Source: Paucihalobacter sp036825875 (GTDB taxonomy: Bacteria; Bacteroidota; Bacteroidia; Flavobacteriales; Flavobacteriaceae). From it: 47,872 nucleotides of DNA. This document shows, piece after piece, positions 40,155 to 47,872 of this stretch. Within the stretch, counting starts at the first letter, position 1. Each line of letters starts with the position of its first letter. Position numbers and translations under genes: made by a program. The DNA is taken from positions 1 to 47,872 of the forward strand of contig NZ_DAISXK010000019.1 of NCBI RefSeq assembly GCF_036825875.1, in the 5' to 3' direction. The notes below the pieces were generated by a model, which was given only the letters and a program-made list of their open reading frames with translations, did no database searches and had not been told where the DNA came from.

Positions 40155-42053
40155 TTAATTTATTTTTAAAACCATTTTAGCTTTATCGTGTTTGGCAATG
40201 AGCTTTCTAAATTCTCGAAATTCCTCATATTCATCTTTAGTATACTCGCCCTTTTTTAGAAGGTAGGTGCGTTTGTATAGCACTTTATTATTTTCTATTG
40301 GTTCCATACTGAAACTGTAATCACCAAATTTGGTGTTAAGCGACACACTTTCAGGCAATGCTTCAACCTCAACGGTATCAGGAAATTCCAGGATATAATG
40401 GTCTTCATCTTTAAAGCCGCGTTCTATTTCAAAATCTAAAGTTCTGGTTGAATATCTAGCCGGTATTTGACTAACCACATTAAACATGTTGGGTTGAAGC
40501 AATAATCGGTCACCTGTTTTAGAAGCGTAGTTACCTGCAGATAAAGAAGCAGTTTCAATAAATTCTATTTTATCTTTATCGTTAATAAACTGAATGTCAT
40601 TTAATGTAAGGTTATTAATATTACCCCAATAACTTTTATAGCGAATATCTTGTTCTTTCATGTCCCTATTTTGATAACCTTCTCTCAAGGAATATTGATA
40701 CCCAGTTGTTTTTATTTCGACATTGGCTTCAAAGCTCCCTGAATCATCAAAATTCACGTTGGCAGATGTTAACTGAAGACTTTCTTCAGGTTTGTATTGT
40801 TTTGTGCGTATAATTTCACCACCGTCTGGTTTTATAACCAAGGCATCTCTATCATCGGTAAACCCAGCAATTAAGCCAAACGGATTGGTTTGACTCGTAC
40901 ATTCTAGCCAAATATAATCGTCATTATTAGGGAGACATAAAATCACGTGATTTCCTTGTGTTGATGAAAAGTCTTTATCTATATGGGTAATACCATCCGA
41001 TCCGCCATAAATAACAGTGTAATATGATTCTACACCAATTTCTTTAAGTAATGCCTGCGTGTAATTGGTTAACCCTTTACAATCACCATAACCATTTCTA
41101 TCAACTTCTAGGGCATTTATGGGTTTCCAACCACCAATGCCGATTTGTACACTTATATAACGCGTTTTATCTTGCATGAAATTATAGACAATTTTTGCCT
41201 TTTCAATTGGATCATCAATATCTTTGGTAAGTGATTTTACATGTGAAATTACATTTTCAGGTAATGTTTGGGTATCGGCAATTAAAGTGCTATTCATCCA
41301 TCGGCCAAATTCTTTCCAATTGGTGTTGATACCCTTAACACCTTCCATAGAAAAATCCACTAAGGCTGCTTTGACGTTCGGCGTGAATCTATCAAAATCT
41401 GGACTGTATTCTTCGTATGGAATGGCCGGTAAATTAGTTGCTTTATAGTGAAAATCATTTAAGGTTTCGATATTAAAGCCCTCAAAATTTGAGGTTTTAA
41501 ATCTGAGTTCAACGTTTGAATTGTTTATTATTTTATATTCTGAATTTTCGGTGGAAGTGTAATAATTTTCTAACGGATTCCATTCGGGCACAAATGCCGT
41601 TGATTTGTATTCAACAATTGCATCAAATTCCATGGTGTATGGATAAGAAATTGGTGTGTAATTTAAATATTTTACACGACTATCAGAATACAAAGTGCCA
41701 CCAGAAACCGCACTTTCATCTATAAAATCATTCTTTTTAATTTTCTTTATTTGTTTACCATCAGCATTATAAATTAAAGCTTCTAGCTTTTTAATATTAA
41801 TGTTATTATCGTATCCAACTCCAGCCCTTAGCATGCGATCTCCAACTTTATTGTAAACCGTTATAATTCTTTTTTTAGTTAAAATAATTTTATTGTAGGC
41901 TACAATTTCAATTTGAATGTTATTGTATCTAATACATGCATTAGATTTCTCCATCAAATTAACTGGAACGGTATTGGATTTATATAAATCTTCGGATTGC
42001 GACCAAAATAATGTAGGTAATATGAGAACTAGTAGGAAAAGCTTAAGCTTCAT
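40155..42053 (-). CDS. DUF3857 and transglutaminase-like protein, intact triad
   Basis: 632 residues with a signal peptide (about 1-18, TLFWSQ-SED). DUF3857 domain at about 50-220, transglutaminase core at about 265-390 with Cys325 (NGYGDCKGLTNYTQALL), His369 (QGNHVILCLP) and Glu384 in place of Asp (YIWLECTSQTNPFG), and a C-terminal beta domain. Probably a periplasmic or surface peptidase/transamidase; substrate unknown. It lies 18 bp upstream of its inactive paralogue. Confidence 0.9.
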   Translation of the reverse strand: MKLKLFLLVLILPTLFWSQSEDLYKSNTVPVNLMEKSNACIRYNNIQIEIVAYNKIILTKKRIITVYNKVGDRMLRAGVGYDNNINIKKLEALIYNADGKQIKKIKKNDFIDESAVSGGTLYSDSRVKYLNYTPISYPYTMEFDAIVEYKSTAFVPEWNPLENYYTSTENSEYKIINNSNVELRFKTSNFEGFNIETLNDFHYKATNLPAIPYEEYSPDFDRFTPNVKAALVDFSMEGVKGINTNWKEFGRWMNSTLIADTQTLPENVISHVKSLTKDIDDPIEKAKIVYNFMQDKTRYISVQIGIGGWKPINALEVDRNGYGDCKGLTNYTQALLKEIGVESYYTVIYGGSDGITHIDKDFSSTQGNHVILCLPNNDDYIWLECTSQTNPFGLIAGFTDDRDALVIKPDGGEIIRTKQYKPEESLQLTSANVNFDDSGSFEANVEIKTTGYQYSLREGYQNRDMKEQDIRYKSYWGNINNLTLNDIQFINDKDKIEFIETASLSAGNYASKTGDRLLLQPNMFNVVSQIPARYSTRTLDFEIERGFKDEDHYILEFPDTVEVEALPESVSLNTKFGDYSFSMEPIENNKVLYKRTYLLKKGEYTKDEYEEFREFRKLIAKHDKAKMVLKIN

Positions 42054-42090
42054 GTAAAGTGGGATTTAAAAGAAGCAATATATTAAACCC

Positions 42091-42116
42091 AAAAATAAGT
42101 CGCAAGACTTTTTTAA
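42091..42116. terminator. Short hairpin terminator between dtd and the DUF3857 gene
   Basis: AAGTC (42097-42101) pairs with GACTT (42106-42110) around GCAA, with an A run on one side and a T run on the other. The stem is only 5 bp, so efficiency is uncertain. Confidence 0.45.
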
Positions 42117-42127
42117 TAAAATTTTAA

Positions 42128-42580
42128 CTATTCCTTTCTCTTGGTATCAATAACGATGGTTACCGGGCCATGATTGCACAATCCAACTTTCATATGTACG
42201 CCAAAAACGCCAGTTTGAACTGATTTACCGATTTCATTTTCTATTTGTTCGATAAAATATTCATAAAGTGGGATGGCAATTTCAGGTTTTGCAGCCTTTA
42301 TATAACTTGGTCTATTTCCCTTTTTCGTACTAGCATGTAAAGTGAATTGACTTACAACAATAACATCGCCCTGAACATCAATTAGAGAGCAGTTCATTGT
42401 GTTTTCTGAATCGTTAAAGATTCGAAGATTTGCTATTTTCTTGCTTAGCCATTGCGCATCTTCTTCCGTATCTTCAGTTTCTATCCCTAATAAAACCAAT
42501 AGGCCTAAATTAATTACAGCTACCTGATCTTCATCCACCTCAACAGATGCTTTGGTTACTCTTTGAATTACTGCTTTCAT
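42128..42580 (-). CDS. dtd: D-aminoacyl-tRNA deacylase
   Basis: 150 residues. Hydrolyses D-aminoacyl-tRNAs to keep D-amino acids out of proteins. Family blocks: MKAVIQRVTKASVEVD, VVSQFTLHASTKKGNRPSY (the SQF(T)L motif) and NHGPVTIVIDT (the Gly-cisPro motif). Directly downstream of rsgA. Confidence 0.96.
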   Translation of the reverse strand: MKAVIQRVTKASVEVDEDQVAVINLGLLVLLGIETEDTEEDAQWLSKKIANLRIFNDSENTMNCSLIDVQGDVIVVSQFTLHASTKKGNRPSYIKAAKPEIAIPLYEYFIEQIENEIGKSVQTGVFGVHMKVGLCNHGPVTIVIDTKRKE

Positions 42581-42622
42581 AAACCCTAAATCCCCAAAGG
42601 GAACTTTTTTAAATATTAACGT

Positions 42623-43573
42623 TTATTCGTTATCCCAGTTATCGGTTCTGTAATGCTCGTCCTCTCCTTCAAGAATTTGCAAATAGCTTCTGTAACGTGA
42701 AAATGCTATTTCATCTTTATCTAAAGCTTCTTTTACGGCACATTTGGGTTCTTCTTTGTGCAAGCAATTATTGAATTTACAATCTTGCTTTAATTTGAAA
42801 AATTCAGGAAAATAATCACCCACTTCTTCGGGTTCCATATCAACGACTCCAAAACCCTTAATTCCAGGCGTATCGATGATTTTTGCTTGAAAACTTAAAT
42901 CGAACATTTCAGCAAAAGTCGTGGTGTGTTGCCCTTGCATGTGTTGCTCCGAAATGGCTTTAGTTTTTAAATCTAAACCCGGTTCTATCGTATTTATTAA
43001 GGTAGATTTACCAACACCCGAATGACCAGCGAACATGCTGACTTTATCTTTCATTAAATCTTTAATCTTATCGATATTTTTTCCTGTTACGGCTGAGATA
43101 CCAACACATTCGTAACCAATTTTTCTGTAGAGATCAGCTAAGTATTTTATTTCCAGAATTTCATCCTCATTATACGTATCAATTTTATTAAATACCAAAA
43201 CTGTTTTGATAACATAGGCCTCGGCCGTTACTAAAAATCTATCAATAAAACTGGTAAAGGTTGGTGGATTATTTAAGGTAATTAACAAAAAAACTTGATC
43301 GATATTAGAAGCAATGATATGTGTTTGTTTGGAAAGATTGACCGATTTTCTAACTATATAATTTTTACGGTCATGAATCTTATTGATGACTCCAGTAACC
43401 TCATCGTTTTTGGTTTCAAGTTCAAAATCAACCACATCTCCAACCGCAATTGGGTTGGTACTTTTAATGCCTTGCATTCTAAATTTGCCTTTAATACGAC
43501 ATTTAAAATCTTTGCCTTGAGGTGTTTTCACGTTGTACCAACTTCCTGTTGATTTGTATATAGTTCCGGTCAT
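42623..43573 (-). CDS. rsgA: Ribosome small subunit-dependent GTPase A
   Basis: 316 residues. OB-fold N-terminus (about 1-70), then a circularly permuted GTPase domain with the order G4 (VFNKIDTY), G1 (GHSGVGKSTLIN) and G3 (DTPGIKGFG). A C-terminal zinc finger follows (CKFNNCLHKEEPKC). It promotes late 30S maturation by releasing assembly factors. Followed by dtd. Confidence 0.96.
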   Translation of the reverse strand: MTGTIYKSTGSWYNVKTPQGKDFKCRIKGKFRMQGIKSTNPIAVGDVVDFELETKNDEVTGVINKIHDRKNYIVRKSVNLSKQTHIIASNIDQVFLLITLNNPPTFTSFIDRFLVTAEAYVIKTVLVFNKIDTYNEDEILEIKYLADLYRKIGYECVGISAVTGKNIDKIKDLMKDKVSMFAGHSGVGKSTLINTIEPGLDLKTKAISEQHMQGQHTTTFAEMFDLSFQAKIIDTPGIKGFGVVDMEPEEVGDYFPEFFKLKQDCKFNNCLHKEEPKCAVKEALDKDEIAFSRYRSYLQILEGEDEHYRTDNWDNE

Positions 43574-43656
43574 TTAAAAATTTGAATTGAGCAAAATAAC
43601 ACTTTTTTATATGGTTATAAAACTTAATTTTATGTTGATTTTTAAATTTACTAATT

Positions 43657-44103
43657 ATGAGAACCTTTATTTTATTTTTGAGTGCAATTTTACTCACTAC
43701 TTTTGAAGTCGATGCGCAAGTAGAGTACAAAATTATTACCAGTGTAGAATCTATAGTTCCGGCTGGTTTGGGACGTTCGAGATTGGTCGCCTCAGAAGCT
43801 GAAAGAGATTATGAGGAATTTACATCAGATACTGAAGAAGAAAAACGAAACAAAACTAAAAGAAGTGAGATTAGAGTTAAAGAGTTTGAAGAAACCAAAC
43901 TACTCAACTTTTTTAATCTAGGCGGCATTAGATTTCAAAATATTGTGGCTAACGATGTGGTTATATCCTCAAAACTTACTGCAATGGCTGAAGAAGGTTG
44001 GGAATTAGCATTTGTAACCAGCGCCGTTGAGAGCGATGCCGGAAAAGACGACGGCAATGGCATATTTGTTACCAGATATATCTTTAAACGAAACAAACAA
44101 TAA
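43657..44103 (+). CDS. Small exported protein of unknown function
   Basis: 148 residues with a signal peptide (about 1-21, EVDA-QVEYK). The middle is rich in Glu, Arg and Lys (DYEEFTSDTEEEKRNKTKRSEIRVKEFEETK). The end, MAEEGWELAFVTSAV...TRYIFKR, resembles the short DUF4177 pattern (EGWEL...FKR) but this is a weak match. Divergent from rsgA and convergent with the DAHP synthase gene. Confidence 0.75.
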   Translation: MRTFILFLSAILLTTFEVDAQVEYKIITSVESIVPAGLGRSRLVASEAERDYEEFTSDTEEEKRNKTKRSEIRVKEFEETKLLNFFNLGGIRFQNIVANDVVISSKLTAMAEEGWELAFVTSAVESDAGKDDGNGIFVTRYIFKRNKQ

Positions 44104-44138
44104 ATTAAAAAGGGTTGAAATTTCAACCCTTTTTAATT
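44103..44138. terminator. Perfect 36-bp palindromic bidirectional terminator
   Basis: Two uninterrupted 18-bp arms (AATTAAAAAGGGTTGAAA and complement) centred between 44120 and 44121, with A and T runs at the ends. It spans the last stop base of the exported protein gene to the stop of the convergent DAHP synthase gene. Confidence 0.85.
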
Positions 44139-45219
44139 ATCCATTAATTATTTTCTCCTGGTGGTTGATAGACTCTTGGTGAATGGCCTTAAATAATTTT
44201 AGAATAAATTCTTCACTTAAGCCTTTCTCGTTACCTTCTAAAACCATTTTGCCGAGTATTTCATTCCAACGCTTACTTTGTAACACGGCTACGTTCTTTT
44301 GTTTTTTAAGCGAACCTATGCCATCGGCTACTTTCATACGTTTTCCTAGCAATTCTATGATTTGATTGTCAACAACATCAATTTGTGCTCTTAAATTATT
44401 TAAGCTCGCATTGTATTCTGTTTCTGGATCGAATTCTTTTCTGATTTTTAAATCCTTCATAATTTGCACCAAAGCTTCAGGCGTAACCTGCTGTGCTGCG
44501 TCGCTCCAAGCACTATCAGGATTATTATGAGTTTCTATCATTAATCCATCAAAATTTAAATCTAAAGCTGTTTGCGACACATCAAAAATCATATCGCGCT
44601 TACCTGTAATATGCGAAGGATCGTTAATCAATGGTAAGTCTGGAAATTTTGATTGCAATTCAATGGCTATTTGCCACTCGGGATTGTTTCGGTATTTTGA
44701 TTTTTCGTAAGTTGAAAAACCCCTGTGAATAACTCCTAATTTTTTGATATTAGCAGATGATAAGCGTTCAATAGCACCTAGCCACAAAGGTAAATCTGGG
44801 TTAACCGGATTTTTAACCAACACTATTTTGTCGGTTCCTTTAAGCGCATCGGCAATTTCCTGAACTATAAACGGACTTACCGTAGAACGTGCTCCAATCC
44901 AAAGTAAATCTATGTCGTGTTCTAAAGCTAGCTCAACATGTGCACGGTTGGCTACTTCAGTGGCTGTTTTGAGTCCAGTTTCTGCCTTAACTTTTTGTAA
45001 CCATTTTAAACCCAATGCACCAACGCCTTCAAACATACCAGGACGCGTACGAGGTTTCCAAATACCTGCACGGTAATAGTTTACATCGGTATCTTTTAGC
45101 TGGTGTGCTATGTTAAGTACTTGTTCTTCTGTTTCTGCGCTACAAGGTCCTGCAATTACCAAAGGATGATCCAGTTTTAAATCGTCTAACCAAGTTCTAA
45201 GTTCTTTTTTGTTTTCCAT
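44137..45219 (-). CDS. DAHP synthase fused to AroQ chorismate mutase
   Basis: 360 residues. Residues about 1-265 are a KDPG/aldolase-like 3-deoxy-7-phosphoheptulonate synthase (DHPLVIAGPCSAETEEQ, YRAGIWKPRTRPGMFEG, HRGFSTYEKSKYRNNPEW, DPSHITGKR). Residues about 268-360 are an AroQ-type chorismate mutase (LNNLRAQIDVVDNQIIELLGKRMKVADGIGSLKKQKN). The fusion catalyses both the entry step of the shikimate pathway and the branch to prephenate, and the mutase domain can act as the allosteric sensor. Last gene of the pheA-aminotransferase-tyrA operon. Confidence 0.94.
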   Translation of the reverse strand: MENKKELRTWLDDLKLDHPLVIAGPCSAETEEQVLNIAHQLKDTDVNYYRAGIWKPRTRPGMFEGVGALGLKWLQKVKAETGLKTATEVANRAHVELALEHDIDLLWIGARSTVSPFIVQEIADALKGTDKIVLVKNPVNPDLPLWLGAIERLSSANIKKLGVIHRGFSTYEKSKYRNNPEWQIAIELQSKFPDLPLINDPSHITGKRDMIFDVSQTALDLNFDGLMIETHNNPDSAWSDAAQQVTPEALVQIMKDLKIRKEFDPETEYNASLNNLRAQIDVVDNQIIELLGKRMKVADGIGSLKKQKNVAVLQSKRWNEILGKMVLEGNEKGLSEEFILKLFKAIHQESINHQEKIING

Positions 45220-45235
45220 AATTTTTGTTTAAAAT

Positions 45236-45327
45236 TCCAACTTTCAAATTCCAAATTCCAATTTTTTAATTTTATTACTGACTATAGCTGGTATTTGTTT
45301 TTTGCATTTTGGAATTTGAAAGTTGGA
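45236..45327. repeat. 20-bp perfect inverted repeat between tyrA and the DAHP synthase gene
   Basis: The left arm 45236-45255 (TCCAACTTTCAAATTCCAAA) and right arm 45308-45327 are exact reverse complements, separated by 52 bp. The AT-rich GGAATTTGAAAGTTGGA type sequence is similar to intergenic repeats I recall from flavobacterial genomes. In mRNA it would make a long hairpin ahead of the DAHP synthase start. Confidence 0.8.
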
Positions 45328-45331
45328 TTTT

Positions 45332-46183
45332 TTAATTAATTCCCTTTAATATTTCTTTTATTCGATTGGTGTTTTTCATTTCGTTAAAAACTGCTTCAAA
45401 ATTATCAGTTTCTATATAGGCTTTGAATTCTTGTAAATTTTGAATGTATTCTTCAAGCGTTTCAACCACATTCTGCTTATTTTGCTTAAAAATTGGCGTC
45501 CACATTTCAGGCGAACTTTTGGCTAAACGTACCGTACTTTCAAAACCACTGCCCGCCATATCAAAAATATCACGTTCGTTTTTTTCTTTTTCAATTACTG
45601 TTTTACCGAGCATAAATGCGCTAATGTGAGACAAATGCGAAACATAGGCTATATGCTTGTCGTGTGCTTCGGGATTCATATACCTAATCCGCATTCCTAT
45701 GTCTTTAAACAATTGCAATGCCGCTTCTTGTAATTTGAAAGCAGTTTTTTCAACTTCACAAATTATATTGGTTTTATTGGCATACAAGCCTTTAAAGGCA
45801 GCTTTCGGGCCTGAAAATTCTGTACCAGCAATAGGATGCGCGGCTAAAAAATTGCGACGCTTCGGATGGTTTTCAACCAGTTTACAAATATCGAATTTTG
45901 TAGATCCAGCGTCAAAAACTACGGCGTTATCGTTTACTTTGTTTAAAATTTCAGGGAGAATTTCTAATGTTTTATCAACAGGAATTGCCAACACCACAAA
46001 ATCGGCGTTGCTAAGATCTTCTAAGGTTGCTTTTTCATCAATTACTCCCAAATCTAAAGCTTCTTGTAAATGATTTGGATTGATATCAATACCATAAATA
46101 CGGATATTCTTATCCAAACTTTTAACGTCCAAAGCAAAACTTCCGCCAATTAAACCAACGCCTATGATATAAATATTTTTCAT
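45332..46183 (-). CDS. tyrA: Prephenate dehydrogenase
   Basis: 283 residues. NAD-dependent oxidative decarboxylation of prephenate to 4-hydroxyphenylpyruvate. Rossmann motif IIGVGLIGGSFALDVK at 5-20; AHPIAGTEFSGPKAAFKGLYANK, HDKHIAYVSHLSHISAFML and AGSGFESTVRLAKSSPEMW are family blocks. No ACT domain. It overlaps the aminotransferase by 4 bp. Confidence 0.94.
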   Translation of the reverse strand: MKNIYIIGVGLIGGSFALDVKSLDKNIRIYGIDINPNHLQEALDLGVIDEKATLEDLSNADFVVLAIPVDKTLEILPEILNKVNDNAVVFDAGSTKFDICKLVENHPKRRNFLAAHPIAGTEFSGPKAAFKGLYANKTNIICEVEKTAFKLQEAALQLFKDIGMRIRYMNPEAHDKHIAYVSHLSHISAFMLGKTVIEKEKNERDIFDMAGSGFESTVRLAKSSPEMWTPIFKQNKQNVVETLEEYIQNLQEFKAYIETDNFEAVFNEMKNTNRIKEILKGIN

Positions 46184-47325
46184 TTAATTCTTGCTATACA
46201 TTCTCTAATGGCATCTTCATCAGCACAAAGCGAAAACCTGATATAGCCTTCGCCTTGGCTGCCAAAAATTGTTCCTGGGGCCACAAATATGTTGCTCTCC
46301 TTTAATAGCTTGTCTATAAATTCTTCAGATTTTTCAAAGGGTGGCAGCTTTGCCCATACAAACATCCCAACGGCATCTCTATCGAATGTGCAATTAAGTG
46401 CCGATGCCAACTCCCAAACCAATTCTCGACGTTGCTGATAAACACTATTCAAACTTGCAAACCAAAAATCGGAGCATTTAAGTGCTTCAATTGCACCTTT
46501 TTGAATACCATAAAACATGCCCGAATCCATATTGCTTTTTACTTTCAATATGCTTTCGATATATTTTGAATCGCCTAAAACCATGCCTACACGCCAGCCT
46601 GCCATATTAAAAGTTTTACTTAACGAATTCAACTCTAAACAAACTTCTTTAGCACCCGGATACTTTAAAATACTTTTTGGTGAAGGATTAAGCACAAAGC
46701 TATATGGGTTGTCGTTTACAATTAAAATATCGTGTTGTTTGCCAAAGGCAATTAAATCGTTGAACAGTTTGTGCGTAGCTTGTGCTCCCGTTGGCATATG
46801 CGGATAACTAACCCACATTAATTTTACTTTAGAAAGGTCTGTTTTACGTAAGGCTTCAATATCTGGTAACCAATTATTTTTCCACGATAAGTCGTAAAAT
46901 TTAGGCACTGCTTCAATTAGTTTGGTAACAGATGCGTAGGTTGGATATCCAGGATTTGGAATGAGTACTTCATCGCCTTTGTTCAAAAATGCCATTGAAA
47001 TATGCATAATTCCTTCTTTGCTTCCCATAAGTGGTAGCACTTCGGTAAGCGGACTTAAAGACACTTCATATTGCGCTTTGTAAAATTTGGTAATGGCCTC
47101 ACGCAATTCTATTAAACCTTGATAGCTTTGATATTTGTGAGCATCCGGATGTGACATGCTATCGTTTATCGCATTAATTACTTGTTGTGGTGGTGCCAAA
47201 TCGGGACTACCGATGCCCAAGTTTATAATTGGTTTTCCATTGGCTTTTAGCACAGCTACTTCTCTTAACTTTTTAGAAAAATAGTACTCTTCCACGGTTT
47301 GTAATCTATAGGACCGACTAATCAT
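46180..47325 (-). CDS. PLP-dependent class I/II aminotransferase of the aromatic operon
   Basis: 381 residues, fold type I. INLGIGSPDLAPPQQVINAI, YQGLIELREAITKFY, PNPGYPTYASV, NDNPYSF and the PLP-lysine motif LNSLSKTFNMAGWRVG are visible. Located between pheA and tyrA with 4-bp overlaps on both sides, it most likely transaminates prephenate, phenylpyruvate or hydroxyphenylpyruvate in Phe/Tyr synthesis. Aspartate or LL-diaminopimelate aminotransferase-like activity cannot be excluded. Confidence 0.88.
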   Translation of the reverse strand: MISRSYRLQTVEEYYFSKKLREVAVLKANGKPIINLGIGSPDLAPPQQVINAINDSMSHPDAHKYQSYQGLIELREAITKFYKAQYEVSLSPLTEVLPLMGSKEGIMHISMAFLNKGDEVLIPNPGYPTYASVTKLIEAVPKFYDLSWKNNWLPDIEALRKTDLSKVKLMWVSYPHMPTGAQATHKLFNDLIAFGKQHDILIVNDNPYSFVLNPSPKSILKYPGAKEVCLELNSLSKTFNMAGWRVGMVLGDSKYIESILKVKSNMDSGMFYGIQKGAIEALKCSDFWFASLNSVYQQRRELVWELASALNCTFDRDAVGMFVWAKLPPFEKSEEFIDKLLKESNIFVAPGTIFGSQGEGYIRFSLCADEDAIRECIARIK

Positions 47326-47872
47326 TGGCGTGCATTTTTATAAGTTCCCAATATTTTAAAATTCTCTGCCATAATGGTTAAAATTGATGAGGCTTTGTTG
47401 AAATTTTCCACTGCATCAAAAGTAACATCCACAAAAAAGGCGTATTTCCAAGGCGTTTCAATTTTTGGAAGCGATTGAATTTTTGTGAGGTTGAGTTTAC
47501 AATCGCTCATGACATTTAAAATGGCCGCCAAACTACCGCGTTTGTGGTCCAGTTCGAACTTTAAAGACGCTTTGCTTAGTTGATTATCGGGTAACTCTTT
47601 TTTACTTGGTTTTACAATTACGAATCTGGTTTCGTTGTGCTGTATGCTTTGAATGCTTCGGGCTAAAATTTCAAGTTCAAATAATTCTGAAGCCAAAGTG
47701 CTGGCAATCGCGGCAACATTTTTTAATTTTTGTTTCTGAATGCGTTGCGCAACTTCAGCGGTGTCTTTATCTTCAATTAACTTGATATGAGGATGCAATT
47801 TAAAAAACTGTTTGCACTGCAATAACGCCATTGGATGCGAATAAACTTCTTGAATATCAGAAATTTTTTGAT
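47322..47872 (-). CDS. pheA: Prephenate dehydratase, C-terminal part (cut by window end)
   Basis: The frame is open to the window end and reads KISDIQEVYSHPMALLQC into the visible part, so the ATG at 47831 is internal and roughly 90 N-terminal residues are missing. The catalytic TRF motif is in NETRFVIVKPS. A C-terminal ACT domain follows (LKFELDHKRGSLAAILNVMSDCKLNLTKIQSLPKIETPWKYAFFVD). The Phe-binding ESRP motif of the ACT domain is QSLP here. First gene of the visible aromatic operon, overlapping the aminotransferase by 4 bp. Confidence 0.93.
   Translation of the reverse strand, partial: QKISDIQEVYSHPMALLQCKQFFKLHPHIKLIEDKDTAEVAQRIQKQKLKNVAAIASTLASELFELEILARSIQSIQHNETRFVIVKPSKKELPDNQLSKASLKFELDHKRGSLAAILNVMSDCKLNLTKIQSLPKIETPWKYAFFVDVTFDAVENFNKASSILTIMAENFKILGTYKNARQ

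Overview
The window is a low-GC chromosomal segment from a member of the Bacteroidota, most likely a marine or soil Flavobacteriaceae. The evidence is the gliding genes gldB and gldC next to nadE, a secreted protein with a type IX secretion (T9SS) C-terminal sorting domain, several promoters with the Bacteroidota -7 box TAnnTTTG, the absence of clear Shine-Dalgarno sequences, and flavobacterial family variants of DnaG, urocanase and the DUF3857 proteins. I cannot name a genus. No rRNA, tRNA or CRISPR array was seen, and no gene-free stretch exceeds 300 bases.

Layout. (1) 1-1711: the 3' end of urocanate hydratase, then a DUF4136 lipoprotein with a Trp/Gly tract. (2) 1824-7000: branched-chain amino acid catabolism. 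This is a fused E1 alpha/beta branched-chain 2-oxoacid dehydrogenase, the branched-chain aminotransferase and the E2 acyltransferase, with a divergent Lrp/AsnC regulator. (3) 7004-22804: a 15-kb phenylacetate (paa) catabolic cluster on the minus strand. In order of transcription it reads tetR, paaE, paaA, paaB, paaC, paaD, paaG, a PLP-dependent dehydratase, paaH, paaI, a broken zinc metallopeptidase, a PaaJ-type thiolase, a MazF-type toxin-antitoxin pair, paaZ, a GIY-YIG nuclease, a crotonase (paaF-like), an S23-type four-helix-bundle gene and paaY. The ring-epoxidising oxygenase, isomerase, ring-opening fusion and beta-oxidation enzymes are all here, but no phenylacetate-CoA ligase (paaK). 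(4) 22883-30690: rhodanese, DUF4230, gldC, gldB, nadE, a degenerate response regulator, dnaG, and an ECF sigma / membrane protein / outer-membrane protein trio that ends at 31237. (5) 31445-44103: polyprenyl synthase, the T9SS cargo protein, rlmN, queA, aroA, a MazG-like protein, two DUF3857/transglutaminase proteins, dtd, rsgA and a small exported protein. (6) 44137-47872: an aromatic amino acid operon (pheA, aminotransferase, tyrA, DAHP synthase-chorismate mutase), with pheA cut by the window end.

Most interesting points. The paa operon is peppered with short palindromes of one design: GAG, then an 8-bp stem, then a TTTC loop. Their stems change with compensation from copy to copy. A pair of them in inverted orientation (REPIN-like) sits in frame inside the E1 dehydrogenase gene, and a different repeat sits in frame inside paaH. 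At successive junctions of the 3' half of the paa operon there are small mobile-looking modules. The GIY-YIG gene lies between inverted copies of a 15-bp palindromic sequence, and the S23-type gene lies between heptanucleotide tandem arrays. Two operator-like palindromes sharing TAAC-N4-GTTA flank the tetR gene and are the best candidates for control of the paa operon.
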